Positions 1 through 5,828 of a stretch of DNA of 9,600 nucleotides are shown one piece after another (position 1 is the first letter of the stretch; each line of letters opens with the position of its first letter). Below the pieces are notes generated by a model, which was not told where the DNA came from, did not search any database, and worked only from the letters and a program-made list of their open reading frames with translations. The position numbers and the translations under genes were made by a program. Source of the DNA: Paracoccaceae bacterium (GTDB taxonomy: Bacteria; Pseudomonadota; Alphaproteobacteria; Rhodobacterales; Rhodobacteraceae); NCBI GenBank assembly GCA_007121115.1, contig SKMI01000069.1, positions 1 through 9,600 of the forward strand. Reading direction: 5' to 3'.

Positions 1-593
1 ACCCCGACCCGACGGATCCTGACCCCACGGACCCCGATCCGACGGATCCTGAGCCGACGGATCCCGAGCCGACGGACCCTGACCCGTCGGATCCCGATCC
101 GACGGACCCCGATCCGACGGACCCCGAGCCGACGGACCCCGACCCGACGGACCCCGATCCAACGGACCCCGACCCGACGGATCCTGACCCCACGGACCCC
201 GACCCGACGGACCCCGACCCGACGGACCCCGATCCGACGGATCCTGACCCCACGGACCCTGATCCGACGGACCCTGATCCGACGGACCCCGATCCGACGG
301 ACCCGGACCCGACGGACCCCGACCCGACGGACCCTGACCCGACGGACCCCGACGACCGGCCAGTGGGTCAACGCCCGTCGCCCGGGCGTGGCGCGGCGGA
401 CACGGCGCGGGAGACAAATGGCCTCGTTTCATTCCTGAACCGGCTGCGGAATGGTAATCGTGGTGTGCAGGAAACGCCTGCCGCGAATGGAGATCAGCGC
501 AGGCAGCGGCCGGTCAACTTTACCTACTCGATCCAGGGCGAAGACCCGGAAGAGCAAGAGGCTGACGGCGAGCAGGAGGAAGACGACCGGTGA
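1..593 (+). CDS. C-terminal part of a large secreted exoprotein, probable TpsA partner (5' truncated)
   Basis: An open frame (first full codon at base 3) enters from the left edge and stops with TGA at 591-593, so only the C-terminus is present. The first ~117 residues are a pentapeptide repeat, DPDPT with occasional Glu or Ser. About 80 non-repetitive residues follow, including FLNRLRNGN and NFTYSIQG, and the end is a strongly acidic tail rich in Glu, Asp and Gln. The N-terminal TPS secretion domain that would prove TpsA identity lies outside the window. The assignment rests on the 4-nt overlap with a TpsB-type transporter, because exoprotein and transporter genes of two-partner systems are usually adjacent. 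Family knowledge: FHA-like exoproteins can carry proline-rich C-terminal regions. Inference: the repeat is a stiff, acidic, possibly Ca2+-binding stalk or secretion-control segment at the cell surface. An internal GTG at 363 is in frame but has no sign of being a real start. It could instead be another repeat-rich surface protein. Confidence 0.75.
   Translation, partial: PDPTDPDPTDPDPTDPEPTDPEPTDPDPSDPDPTDPDPTDPEPTDPDPTDPDPTDPDPTDPDPTDPDPTDPDPTDPDPTDPDPTDPDPTDPDPTDPDPTDPDPTDPDPTDPDPTDPDDRPVGQRPSPGRGAADTARETNGLVSFLNRLRNGNRGVQETPAANGDQRRQRPVNFTYSIQGEDPEEQEADGEQEEDDR
3..353 (+). repeat. 15-bp in-frame tandem repeat encoding DPDPT, at least 23 copies
   Basis: Thr codons (ACG) recur every 15 bases from 12 to 342, giving 23 positions. 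One is Ser (TCG at 87-89). The second acidic residue is Glu instead of Asp at 51-53, 66-68 and 126-128. Most other differences between copies are synonymous (GAC/GAT, CCC/CCT/CCG/CCA), so the peptide is conserved better than the DNA. The array is cut by the left window edge, so the true copy number is higher. Each unit is five codons, so gain or loss of units changes protein length without shifting the frame. Confidence 0.95.
574..580 (+). promoter_or_regulatory. Ribosome binding site for the TpsB-type gene
   Basis: AGGAGGA lies 9 nt before the GTG at 590, inside the end of the upstream gene. It supports GTG 590 as the start and suggests translational coupling between the two genes. Confidence 0.8.
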
Positions 594-2203
594 AACTTCA
601 CTCCCAGGATGCCGCCCGCGCGCGGCGGCATCGATGCGTCCAGGGCTTCTCTGTCCTTGCTGCGTTTTGCATGTCTTGCGCAACAGCGCTGGCCCAGTCC
701 GAGCCAACCGCGGCCGAAGCTGCAGCAGCAGCCGCAGCAGCGCAGGCCGAGGTGCAGCCTGCGCCCGCACCCGTTCTGCCCCCGCAGCGGGTGCGCAGCA
801 TCCGGCTGGGCGCGTCGGAGTATCTGCCCGCGGCACGCATCGAGGCTGCGACGCGGCCCTTCGTCGGACAGGTGCTGGACAATCGGACGCTCGAGGCGCT
901 TCTGGGTGCGCTGGGCGGGCTCTACGATGCCGAGGGGATCGCGCTTGCGACCCCGGTGATCGAAGCGGTGGACGGCGCCCGCGGCGAGGTGCGGGTCGGC
1001 TTCGTCGAGGCGCGGCTGGGTCAGGTGCGCGCGCGGAGCGAGACAGTCAGCGACGCCTATCTCGCCTATCGCCTGAACATCCCCTCGGGTGCTCTGGCCG
1101 ACAACCGAGCGATCGCCGAGCGACTTGAGCGACTGACGGCAACCGACGGGATGCTGCTGGACGCCGATTTCGCCCCCGGCGCGGCGCCCGGCGAGACCGA
1201 TCTGGTAATCACCGCCGAGGCCGGGCCGCCGGTTACCACAACGGTGTCGCTGGACAGCTATGGCAGCCGCAGCAACGGCCGCTACCGGCTGGGCGTGAAC
1301 ACGCGTATTGCCAGCCTGACCGGGTTCAACGACCCGCTGACGCTGGGCGCGACCCTGCGCGAGGGGGCGGTAAACCTGTCGCTGGGCTACGGGCGGGTCG
1401 TGCACCCGGACGGCACCCGGCTGTCGCTGTCGCTCGAAGCCGGGCGCACCCGCAACCTGCTGGGAACCGACCTGCGCGGGCGCACGTTCTTCGCCGGCGT
1501 CGGCGTGTCGCATCCGATGATTGCCACCGCCGAAAGCACCCTGAGTGCCAATGGTCTGGTGCAGTATTTCCGCGAGGATTCTACGCTGGTGGGGGTGCGC
1601 ACTCTGGACCAGCGCGGCTGGGTCCTGTCGCTTGGCGTGAGCGGCAGCCGCCTCGGTGATCTCTGGGCCGTGGCCGGGGGTGCTGACCTTCAGGTCGGGC
1701 GCTACACCGACCACGTGGCCGATGAGACCCGCAGCTTTTCGGCGGTGACGGTCAACGGCGAGGTTTCGCATGTGCTGTTTGGCGGGCGCACGACCGGCAG
1801 CCTGTCCATGAGCGGCCAGCTTGCCCTGCGCGATGCGATGCCCGCGCCCTATGCCTTCACCGTCACCTCGGCCTTTGCGGTGCGCGGTTATCCGTCGGGT
1901 GCGCTCTCGGGAGACAGCGGGCTGTGGGTGCGTGGCCAGATCGAGGCGCGCGAGGCGTTCCGCCCCGGCAACGGGCAGGTCGCGCTGGTGCCCTTTGCCT
2001 TCATCGACGCGGGCGTGGCCTATGACCGCGATGGCGGCAGCCACGTGTCGCGCGGACGCGCGGGGTCGGCGGGGTTCGGCACCTCCTTCGGCTTCGGCGG
2101 GGCGACGTCGGGCGAAATCTTCGTGGCGCGACCGCTGCGGGACCTGCCCGGACAGGTGCGCAACCGCCTGTGGGTCGAGGCCGGGTTGCGCCATCGGTTC
2201 TGA
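590..2203 (+). CDS. TpsB/FhaC/ShlB-family two-partner secretion outer-membrane transporter
   Basis: This is a 537-residue protein, close to the usual TpsB length (about 550). Residues 1-35 look like a Sec signal peptide: an Arg-rich n-region, a hydrophobic core, and an ALA cleavage site before Q36. A poly-Ala stretch (41-53) and a Pro-rich linker (57-66) sit where family members have the plug helix H1 and its linker. Two POTRA-like modules span roughly 68-144 and 145-213, followed by a beta-barrel from about 216 to the C-terminal Phe. The diagnostic VRGY motif of extracellular loop L6 is at residues 431-434, in the context VRGYPSGALSGDSG. Known role: POTRA domains bind the TPS domain of the partner exoprotein in the periplasm and the barrel passes it across the outer membrane. 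The gene starts at GTG, overlaps the preceding stop by 4 nt and has a strong ribosome binding site, so its partner is almost certainly the repeat protein upstream. BamA/TamA-like relatives are less likely given two POTRAs and the VRGY/GDSG context. Confidence 0.93.
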   Translation: MKLHSQDAARARRHRCVQGFSVLAAFCMSCATALAQSEPTAAEAAAAAAAAQAEVQPAPAPVLPPQRVRSIRLGASEYLPAARIEAATRPFVGQVLDNRTLEALLGALGGLYDAEGIALATPVIEAVDGARGEVRVGFVEARLGQVRARSETVSDAYLAYRLNIPSGALADNRAIAERLERLTATDGMLLDADFAPGAAPGETDLVITAEAGPPVTTTVSLDSYGSRSNGRYRLGVNTRIASLTGFNDPLTLGATLREGAVNLSLGYGRVVHPDGTRLSLSLEAGRTRNLLGTDLRGRTFFAGVGVSHPMIATAESTLSANGLVQYFREDSTLVGVRTLDQRGWVLSLGVSGSRLGDLWAVAGGADLQVGRYTDHVADETRSFSAVTVNGEVSHVLFGGRTTGSLSMSGQLALRDAMPAPYAFTVTSAFAVRGYPSGALSGDSGLWVRGQIEAREAFRPGNGQVALVPFAFIDAGVAYDRDGGSHVSRGRAGSAGFGTSFGFGGATSGEIFVARPLRDLPGQVRNRLWVEAGLRHRF

Positions 2204-2245
2204 GGTTCTGAGCAGCCTGTGAGCTGATGCCTTGGGCGGCCGAGG

Positions 2246-2260
2246 GCCCCCGGGGCTTTT
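2246..2260 (+). terminator. Possible weak intrinsic terminator after the TpsB-type gene
   Basis: GCCC-CCG-GGGC followed by TTTT, about 43 nt past the stop codon. The core stem is only 4 bp, extendable by two G-U pairs and one A-U pair, and the T-run is short, so this is a tentative call. Confidence 0.35.
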
Positions 2261-2434
2261 GCGCCTGCCGTGTCAGGGACCTCGGACGCGCCTGCTCGGC
2301 TCGGCCCCCAGCTGCACCCCATTCACTTTTCGGGGCATTCGCAGGCGCTGCCGAGCGCGCAGTCAAGCCGGGCACGGACCCCGCCCTAGGCCGCGAAGGG
2401 AGGCAGGTCACAGGGGTCAGGGGGACCCGCGCTT

Positions 2435-2451
2435 GGCAGGCAGCGCCTGCC
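2435..2451. repeat. Perfect inverted repeat, 7-bp arms
   Basis: GGCAGGC-AGC-GCCTGCC forms a perfect 7-bp stem with a 3-nt loop. No T-run follows on either strand, so it is not a standard intrinsic terminator. Confidence 0.7.
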
Positions 2452-2494
2452 GGAATGCGCCAGACGCCGAGCGAGAATGATGCGAGCGCCCCAC

Positions 2495-2518
2495 GCAGCG
2501 CGCGCCTGCGCGCGCTGC
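2495..2518. repeat. Strong perfect hairpin, 10-bp arms
   Basis: Arms 2495-2504 and 2509-2518 (GCAGCGCGCG / CGCGCGCTGC) are exact reverse complements around a CCTG loop. It is the most stable simple hairpin in the noncoding gap. It has no T-run. It could help end or protect converging transcripts; its function is unknown. Confidence 0.75.
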
Positions 2519-2620
2519 CCGGCCCAACCGGATGACGGACGCGCAAGCGGACGGAAGACGGGCGGGAGCGCTTGGCCTGGTTGCGCCGGATGGCTTGCGT
2601 GATGTCGACTGGCGCCGCGT

Positions 2621-2654
2621 TCCGGAAGCGCTCCGAGCCACGTCGCTTTCCGGA
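2621..2654 (-). terminator. Imperfect hairpin just after the IalB-family gene
   Basis: Arms 2621-2630 and 2644-2654 (TCCGGAAGCG / CGCTTTCCGGA) pair with one bulged base around a 13-nt loop, about 20 nt past the stop of the minus-strand gene. A competing stem, GCTCCG (2630-2635) with CGGAGC (2651-2656), uses part of the same sequence. No T-run follows, so a terminator or 3'-end role is only suggested by position. Confidence 0.35.
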
Positions 2655-2674
2655 GCCGCCGAACGATCGCGGTA

Positions 2675-3175
2675 TCAGCCGCCGTCGCAGGCCCTCAGTG
2701 CATCCCAGGCCCGGGTCAGACCCATCAGCGACACCGGGGCGGCAAGGACCTGGCTTGAAGGGAGCGGGCGGAACCCCACTGTGATCTGGTTGCCGCGCTT
2801 CAGCGCGCGCAACTCCGCTGCATCCAGATCGGCGACGGCAAGGCAGGTTTCGGGGTTGCAGAACTGCCACTCCAGCGCCCGTTCCGGCGCGCCGGGGCCG
2901 TGCACATAGCCCACCCGGTCGCGCAGGCTGGCGCCCACCGGTACCTCGACCGCCATCAGCGCGCCTTCGGTCCCCCGAGCCGACAGCGATACCGCCGCCA
3001 GCAACGTTCCGGTGCTGCGCAGCAGGACGCGGGTGCTGACGATGCAGGTGCCCCCGTCACGCTCCAGCGTCCAGTCGCGGAACTCCTGTGCCGCGGCGGG
3101 GCCCGGCATCCAGGCTGCAAGAGCCAAAAGGCCGGCGGCGCGCAGCAGCTTGCACAGGCGCCCGGCCGCGCGCAT
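2675..3175 (-). CDS. IalB-family (invasion-associated locus B) periplasmic protein
   Basis: This is a predicted 166-residue protein with a Sec signal peptide: Arg/Lys-rich start, a Leu/Ala core, and an AAA cleavage site about 29 residues in. The mature part begins QEFRDWTLE. It then shows the IalB layout: an early Cys (GGTCIVS), the beta-rich segment ALMAVEVPVGASLRDRVGY, a Cys pair in FCNPETCLA, a DLDAAELRALKRG stretch and a final VSLMGLTRAWDAL. The family is common in alphaproteobacteria and is secreted to the periplasm; in Bartonella a member is linked to erythrocyte invasion, but most have no known role. Start choice: ATG at 3175 has an AGGGG 10 nt upstream; ATG at 3184 (three residues longer) is nearly as good. 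The frame stays open to ATG 3346, but that start would bury the signal peptide behind 57 extra residues, including a Gly-Thr repeat, so I reject it. The gene is probably transcribed alone, because it lies about 400 bp from the nagA stop on the same strand. Confidence 0.82.
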   Translation of the reverse strand: MRAAGRLCKLLRAAGLLALAAWMPGPAAAQEFRDWTLERDGGTCIVSTRVLLRSTGTLLAAVSLSARGTEGALMAVEVPVGASLRDRVGYVHGPGAPERALEWQFCNPETCLAVADLDAAELRALKRGNQITVGFRPLPSSQVLAAPVSLMGLTRAWDALRACDGG

Positions 3176-3192
3176 AGGTGCCATGCCCCTGC

Positions 3193-3253
3193 TGGTGCCC
3201 TTGCCAATGCTTGTGCCCGTGCCAATGCTTGTGCCCGTGCCCAAGCCCGTGCC
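3193..3253 (-). repeat. 18-bp tandem repeat just upstream of the IalB-family gene
   Basis: On the plus strand TGCCAATGCTTGTGCCCG occurs twice exactly (3202-3219 and 3220-3237), followed by a degenerate partial third copy (3238-3253). A looser hexamer rhythm (nnnnTG) extends left to about 3193. It ends about 18-27 bp before the likely start codon, so it falls in the leader or promoter of the minus-strand gene. In frame with that gene it would read as a GTGTSI repeat. Confidence 0.85.
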
Positions 3254-3305
3254 AGCGCGCAGGCGGCGGAGCGACTGTCCTGTCCAAATGGTATCGCGAT
3301 CCATG

Positions 3306-3319
3306 GCGCAAGCTTGCGC
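3306..3319. promoter_or_regulatory. Perfect 14-bp palindrome, possible operator
   Basis: GCGCAAGCTTGCGC is its own reverse complement. It lies about 130 bp before the likely start of the IalB-family gene, a possible position for a dimeric regulator. No regulator gene is nearby, so the role is unproven. Confidence 0.35.
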
Positions 3320-3413
3320 GAAATCGGGCGCAAAATCCATCGTCATGGCGTTGGCTGCGGGCAGGACGGCGGCGCATCGCCGGGGTTTGCGTGTGCCGGG
3401 TCACAAGTTCTGG

Positions 3414-3429
3414 GAGCACTCGCGTGCTC
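3414..3429. repeat. Short inverted repeat, 6-bp arms
   Basis: GAGCAC-TCGC-GTGCTC, extendable by one G-U and one G-C pair. It may be an operator half-site pair or chance in GC-rich DNA. Confidence 0.4.
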
Positions 3430-3520
3430 TCCGTCGCCCTGTGCATCCATCGCGGCTTCAGGCAAGGATTGCGCCTGGCTGCTCCTGCGCGGGGCGCCGG
3501 GCGGGTGGATGGCGCCGTTG

Positions 3521-3538
3521 ACACGCGCAAGCGCGTGT
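3521..3538 (-). terminator. Perfect inverted repeat after nagA, possible terminator hairpin
   Basis: ACACGCGC-AA-GCGCGTGT (plus strand) has 8-bp perfect arms and sits about 34 nt downstream of the nagA stop. The position suits a 3'-end hairpin, but no T-run follows and a 2-nt loop is tight, so it may instead be a protein-binding palindrome. Confidence 0.4.
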
Positions 3539-3572
3539 TGCGGGTGGCCCGGCAGCCACTCCGGGCGAAAGG

Positions 3573-4730
3573 TCAGTCGACCGGCACACCCCCGCGCCAG
3601 ACCCCGCGCAGCGCCCAGTCCGGTGCCAGATGGACCAGATCGGCGCGCGCGCCCGGCGTCAGCCGCCCGTGCGCTTGCGCGCCGATCACATCGGCGGGGA
3701 TGCGGCTGGCCATTGCCAGCGCGCGGGCCGGGTCGACGCCCAGCCGCGCCAGATGTGCCAGCGACTGCGGCAACGTGATGTCCGCGCCCGCAAGCGTCCC
3801 GTCCCCGAGCGTCAGTCGACCGTCCCGGCGCAGCACCCGTCGCCCGTTCAGTTCGAACGCCTCCGCCCCGGTCCCGGCCACCGCCATGGCGTCCGAAACC
3901 AGAAACAGCGCATCCGGCGCCTTCATCGCCAGCGCCACGCGCAGCCCTTCCTCGGCCACGTGCACCCCGTCGGCGATGATCCCGGCCCGGAGGCCTCCGG
4001 TCAGGACCGCCCCCACCAGCCCCGGTGCGCGCGCGGCCAGCGGGCCCATGGCGTTGAACAGATGCGTGGCGCAGGTGGCGCCCGCGGCCTGGGCGGCACG
4101 CGCGGCCTCGGCGCTGCAGCCGCTATGGCCGAGGCTGACCACGACCCCCGCTGCCGCCAGCCGTGCGATCTGCGCAGGGCTCACCGCCTCGGGCGCCACG
4201 GTGACCATCAGCGCGGGCAGGCGCGCGGCGGCACGCTCCAGAAGCTTCAGGTCGCCCTCGGCCATGGGGCGGATCAGGGTTGCGGCATGGGCACCAGCGC
4301 GGCGCGGGTCCAGGTGCGGCCCCTCCAGGTGCAGCCCGCCGAACCCGGGCACCCCCGCGCGCGCGGCAGCCACTCCGGCCGCGATCACCTGCGCCGTCAC
4401 CTCCGCGCGGTCGGTGATCAGCGTGGGCAGGATCAGCGTGGCGCCCAGCCGGGCGTGCGCGTCGCAGATGCGCGCCAGCATCGCCACATCCGCCCCTGCA
4501 GCCAGCATCACCCCGCCGCCGCCGTTGACCTGCAGGTCCACCAGCCCTGGCGCCAGCACCCCCGCGCCCAGATCACGCACCGGCATGCCCTTTGCCCGCG
4601 CCTCGGCCAGGTCCATCAGCGCGGCAACCTCGGCCCCCTCGATCACCACCGCGACACCCGCGCGCAAGGTCCTGCCGTCGAACACCCGCTCCGCCGTGAG
4701 GGCCTGCGCCCCGCGCCCGGCGCCGCTCAT
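3573..4730 (-). CDS. nagA: N-acetylglucosamine-6-phosphate deacetylase
   Basis: This 385-residue cytoplasmic enzyme, about the length of E. coli NagA (382), hydrolyses GlcNAc-6-P to GlcN-6-P and acetate. It belongs to the amidohydrolase (TIM-barrel) superfamily. Visible landmarks are PGLVDLQVNGGGG (61-73), HLEGPHL (134-140) with metal-ligand Glu136, His202 in SLGHSG, His223 in THLFNAM (222-228), IADGVH (252-257), and the catalytic-acid Asp280 in LVSDAM. The usual GHSNAT-type loop here reads GHSGCS, but the metal-ligand His is kept. Start: the ATG overlaps the TGA of the upstream kinase (ATGA, 4727-4730), with AAGGGA upstream of the ATG, so the two genes are translationally coupled. With the kinase and the divergent murQ it forms an amino-sugar recycling module. 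No GlcN-6-P deaminase (NagB) is in the window; the product may feed straight into UDP-GlcNAc synthesis via GlmM. Confidence 0.96.
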   Translation of the reverse strand: MSGAGRGAQALTAERVFDGRTLRAGVAVVIEGAEVAALMDLAEARAKGMPVRDLGAGVLAPGLVDLQVNGGGGVMLAAGADVAMLARICDAHARLGATLILPTLITDRAEVTAQVIAAGVAAARAGVPGFGGLHLEGPHLDPRRAGAHAATLIRPMAEGDLKLLERAAARLPALMVTVAPEAVSPAQIARLAAAGVVVSLGHSGCSAEAARAAQAAGATCATHLFNAMGPLAARAPGLVGAVLTGGLRAGIIADGVHVAEEGLRVALAMKAPDALFLVSDAMAVAGTGAEAFELNGRRVLRRDGRLTLGDGTLAGADITLPQSLAHLARLGVDPARALAMASRIPADVIGAQAHGRLTPGARADLVHLAPDWALRGVWRGGVPVD

Positions 4731-5626
4731 GGCGCGGTCCCTTCACGCAACAGTGCCGGATGGCGGGCCAGCCACAGCGCCCCGTCCAGTGCCGTGCCCC
4801 GTGGCGCGACGGCCCGAATGCGGGCACCGTGGCGGCGCTGGATGCGGGCCAGCAGCACTGGCCCCAGCCCGCCGAGCGCCACCACGGCCTGGTCCGGCGC
4901 CTCGGTCTGCAGCCGCATGATCGCCCGGGTCAGCCAGCCACAGCCCTCGTCCACGATCGCGGTGGCCACGGGGCAGCCTGCGCCCTCGGCCTCCATAACC
5001 AGCGGGGCCAGCGCGGCGAAGCCGGCGGGGCGGGCCCCGGCGGCAAAGGCGATCATCGCCCCCGGCGTGCCGAACCGTGCCAGCACCCGGTCCACCAGAA
5101 GACCGCGCGGTCCCAGCCCGTCGCCCGCATGCAAGCTGCGGCGCAGCGCCTCGCGCCCCATCCAGGCGCCGCTGCCTTCATCGCCCAGCACAAAGCCGTG
5201 CCCGCCCAGCCGCCGGACGCGCCCGCCCCTGAGCGAGGCCACCACCGACCCGGTGCCGACCGCCACCACGATCCCGTCGCCGCCTTCGAAAGCGCCGCGC
5301 AGCGCGATCTCCACATCGCCCAGCACGGTGACCCGCGCAAAGGGCAGACCCGCGCGCAGCCATCCGGTCGCCCCGGCTTCGGCTTCGGCCGCACCCGCCA
5401 GTCCCAGCACCACCTGCGCCGGGTCACCCGCCGCAGCGGCGTCCAGCGCCCTTGCGCTCTCGGCGCAGCGCTCCAGTAACGCGGACACTTCCCGCCGCGC
5501 GCCATCGGGGTCGCTGACGAGGTTCGCGACCCCGCCGTGCAGGACCGGCCCGTGCCGCCCGTCGGCCAGCATTGCCTGTGCCCGGCACCCGCTGCCGCCC
5601 CCGTCCAGCCCGATGAACACCTCCAT
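4727..5626 (-). CDS. BadF/BadG/BcrA/BcrD-family amino-sugar kinase (GlcNAc and/or MurNAc kinase)
   Basis: This 299-residue member of the ASKHA (actin-like ATPase) fold has the full motif set: phosphate-1 loop GLDGGGS (6-12), GLAGA (75-79), a probable catalytic Asp104 in LGDVEIAL, phosphate-2 loop VGTGSV (123-128), the family signature GFVLGDEGSGAWMGREAL (144-161), and an adenosine-region LGGLGP (251-256). The reaction is ATP-dependent 6-phosphorylation of an N-acetyl amino sugar in the cytoplasm. Known relatives include eukaryotic NAGK and clostridial MurK, which phosphorylates both MurNAc and GlcNAc. Linkage to nagA and murQ fits either substrate, and the sequence alone does not decide. Start: ATG 5626 has GGAAAGG 7 nt upstream and begins MEVFIGLDGGG, placing the ATP loop right at the N-terminus as in the family. 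The open frame continues upstream to 6070, but that part overlaps murQ and is not coding. Its end overlaps nagA by 4 nt. Confidence 0.92.
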   Translation of the reverse strand: MEVFIGLDGGGSGCRAQAMLADGRHGPVLHGGVANLVSDPDGARREVSALLERCAESARALDAAAAGDPAQVVLGLAGAAEAEAGATGWLRAGLPFARVTVLGDVEIALRGAFEGGDGIVVAVGTGSVVASLRGGRVRRLGGHGFVLGDEGSGAWMGREALRRSLHAGDGLGPRGLLVDRVLARFGTPGAMIAFAAGARPAGFAALAPLVMEAEGAGCPVATAIVDEGCGWLTRAIMRLQTEAPDQAVVALGGLGPVLLARIQRRHGARIRAVAPRGTALDGALWLARHPALLREGTAP

Positions 5627-5633
5627 CCGCACG

Positions 5634-5640
5634 CCTTTCC
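5634..5640 (-). promoter_or_regulatory. Ribosome binding site for the amino-sugar kinase
   Basis: GGAAAGG on the minus strand, 7 nt before ATG 5626. It decides the start against much longer in-frame options upstream. Confidence 0.7.
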
Positions 5641-5656
5641 GCCCCGCTGTCCCGGC

Positions 5657-5686
5657 ATTCAGCGCCGAACCCCAGGCAGGCGTCAA
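5657..5686 (-). promoter_or_regulatory. Possible promoter for the kinase-nagA operon
   Basis: On the minus strand TTGACG (5686-5681) resembles the -35 hexamer. With an 18-nt spacer it is followed by CTGAAT (5662-5657), a weak -10. It lies about 30 nt upstream of the start codon, in the gap between divergent genes. The -10 match is poor, so confidence is low. Confidence 0.3.
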
Positions 5687-5763
5687 GACCCCCCATTCCG
5701 TGGACCGGGCCTGCTGGACACGCGTCCCCCGCTCCTTCATCTTGCCGGAAATACCCTGGGGGA

Positions 5764-5797
5764 GTCCCCGCAACGCGGGGACGGGGGCAGCGCCCCC
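5764..5797. repeat. Double GC hairpin element between divergent amino-sugar genes
   Basis: Two adjacent perfect inverted repeats: GTCCCCGC-AAC-GCGGGGAC (5764-5782) and GGGGGC-AGC-GCCCCC (5783-5797). They directly follow GGAAATACCCTGGGGGA. As I recall, similar GC hairpins with an AAATAC lead occur between genes in Rhodobacteraceae genomes; this is memory, not a search. The pair lies about 31 nt before the murQ start, so it would be in the murQ leader or overlap its promoter. Confidence 0.7.
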
Positions 5798-5828
5798 ACG
5801 CTTTGACCCATCAACGACAGGGCCGCAG

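Larger units (their letters stand above)
2204..2674. other. Noncoding region between two convergent genes, hairpin-rich
   Basis: This stretch of 471 bp lies between the end of the TpsB-type gene (+) and the end of the IalB-family gene (-). It is GC-rich. Short open frames exist on both strands, but they are Arg/Pro/Ala-rich, lack the third-position bias of neighbouring genes and match no family I know. What is visible is a set of inverted repeats, listed separately. No tRNA, insertion sequence or clear promoter was seen. Confidence 0.65.
3176..3572. other. Intergenic region upstream of the IalB-family gene, with palindromes
   Basis: This stretch of 397 bp lies between two minus-strand genes, so it should hold the end of the nagA transcript and the promoter of the IalB-family gene. 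Besides the 18-bp tandem repeat it contains three inverted repeats: 3306-3319, 3414-3429 and 3521-3538. I see no convincing -35/-10 pair and no separate gene. Confidence 0.6.

Noticed and set aside
3..353. CRISPR-like direct repeats
   Set aside because: The units are 15 bp, contiguous with no spacers, and in frame with a coding sequence; this is a protein repeat.
524..2194. Long minus-strand open frame opposite the TpsB-type gene
   Set aside because: The plus strand encodes a full TpsB architecture with signal peptide, VRGY motif and terminal Phe. The antisense translation matches nothing and is His/Arg/Gln-rich.
2227..2535. Small plus-strand open frame after the TpsB-type gene
   Set aside because: Arg/Pro/Ala-rich with no motif, no ribosome binding site and no recognised family; typical of GC-rich noncoding DNA.
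2532..2909. Plus-strand open frame starting MTDAQADGRR
   Set aside because: The first ~50 codons look protein-like, but third-position GC is lower than in the real genes. The rest runs antisense through the IalB-family gene, no family is recognised, and there is no convincing ribosome binding site.
3176..3346. N-terminal extension of the IalB-family protein to ATG 3346
   Set aside because: It would place 57 residues, including a GTGTSI repeat, ahead of a clear signal peptide. The open frame is explained by high GC content.
3178..5828. Very long plus-strand open frames opposite nagA and the kinase, including one in frame with murQ
   Set aside because: They are antisense to two well-supported enzymes and their translations are low-complexity Arg/Pro/Ser/His-rich. 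murQ homology begins only at 5829.
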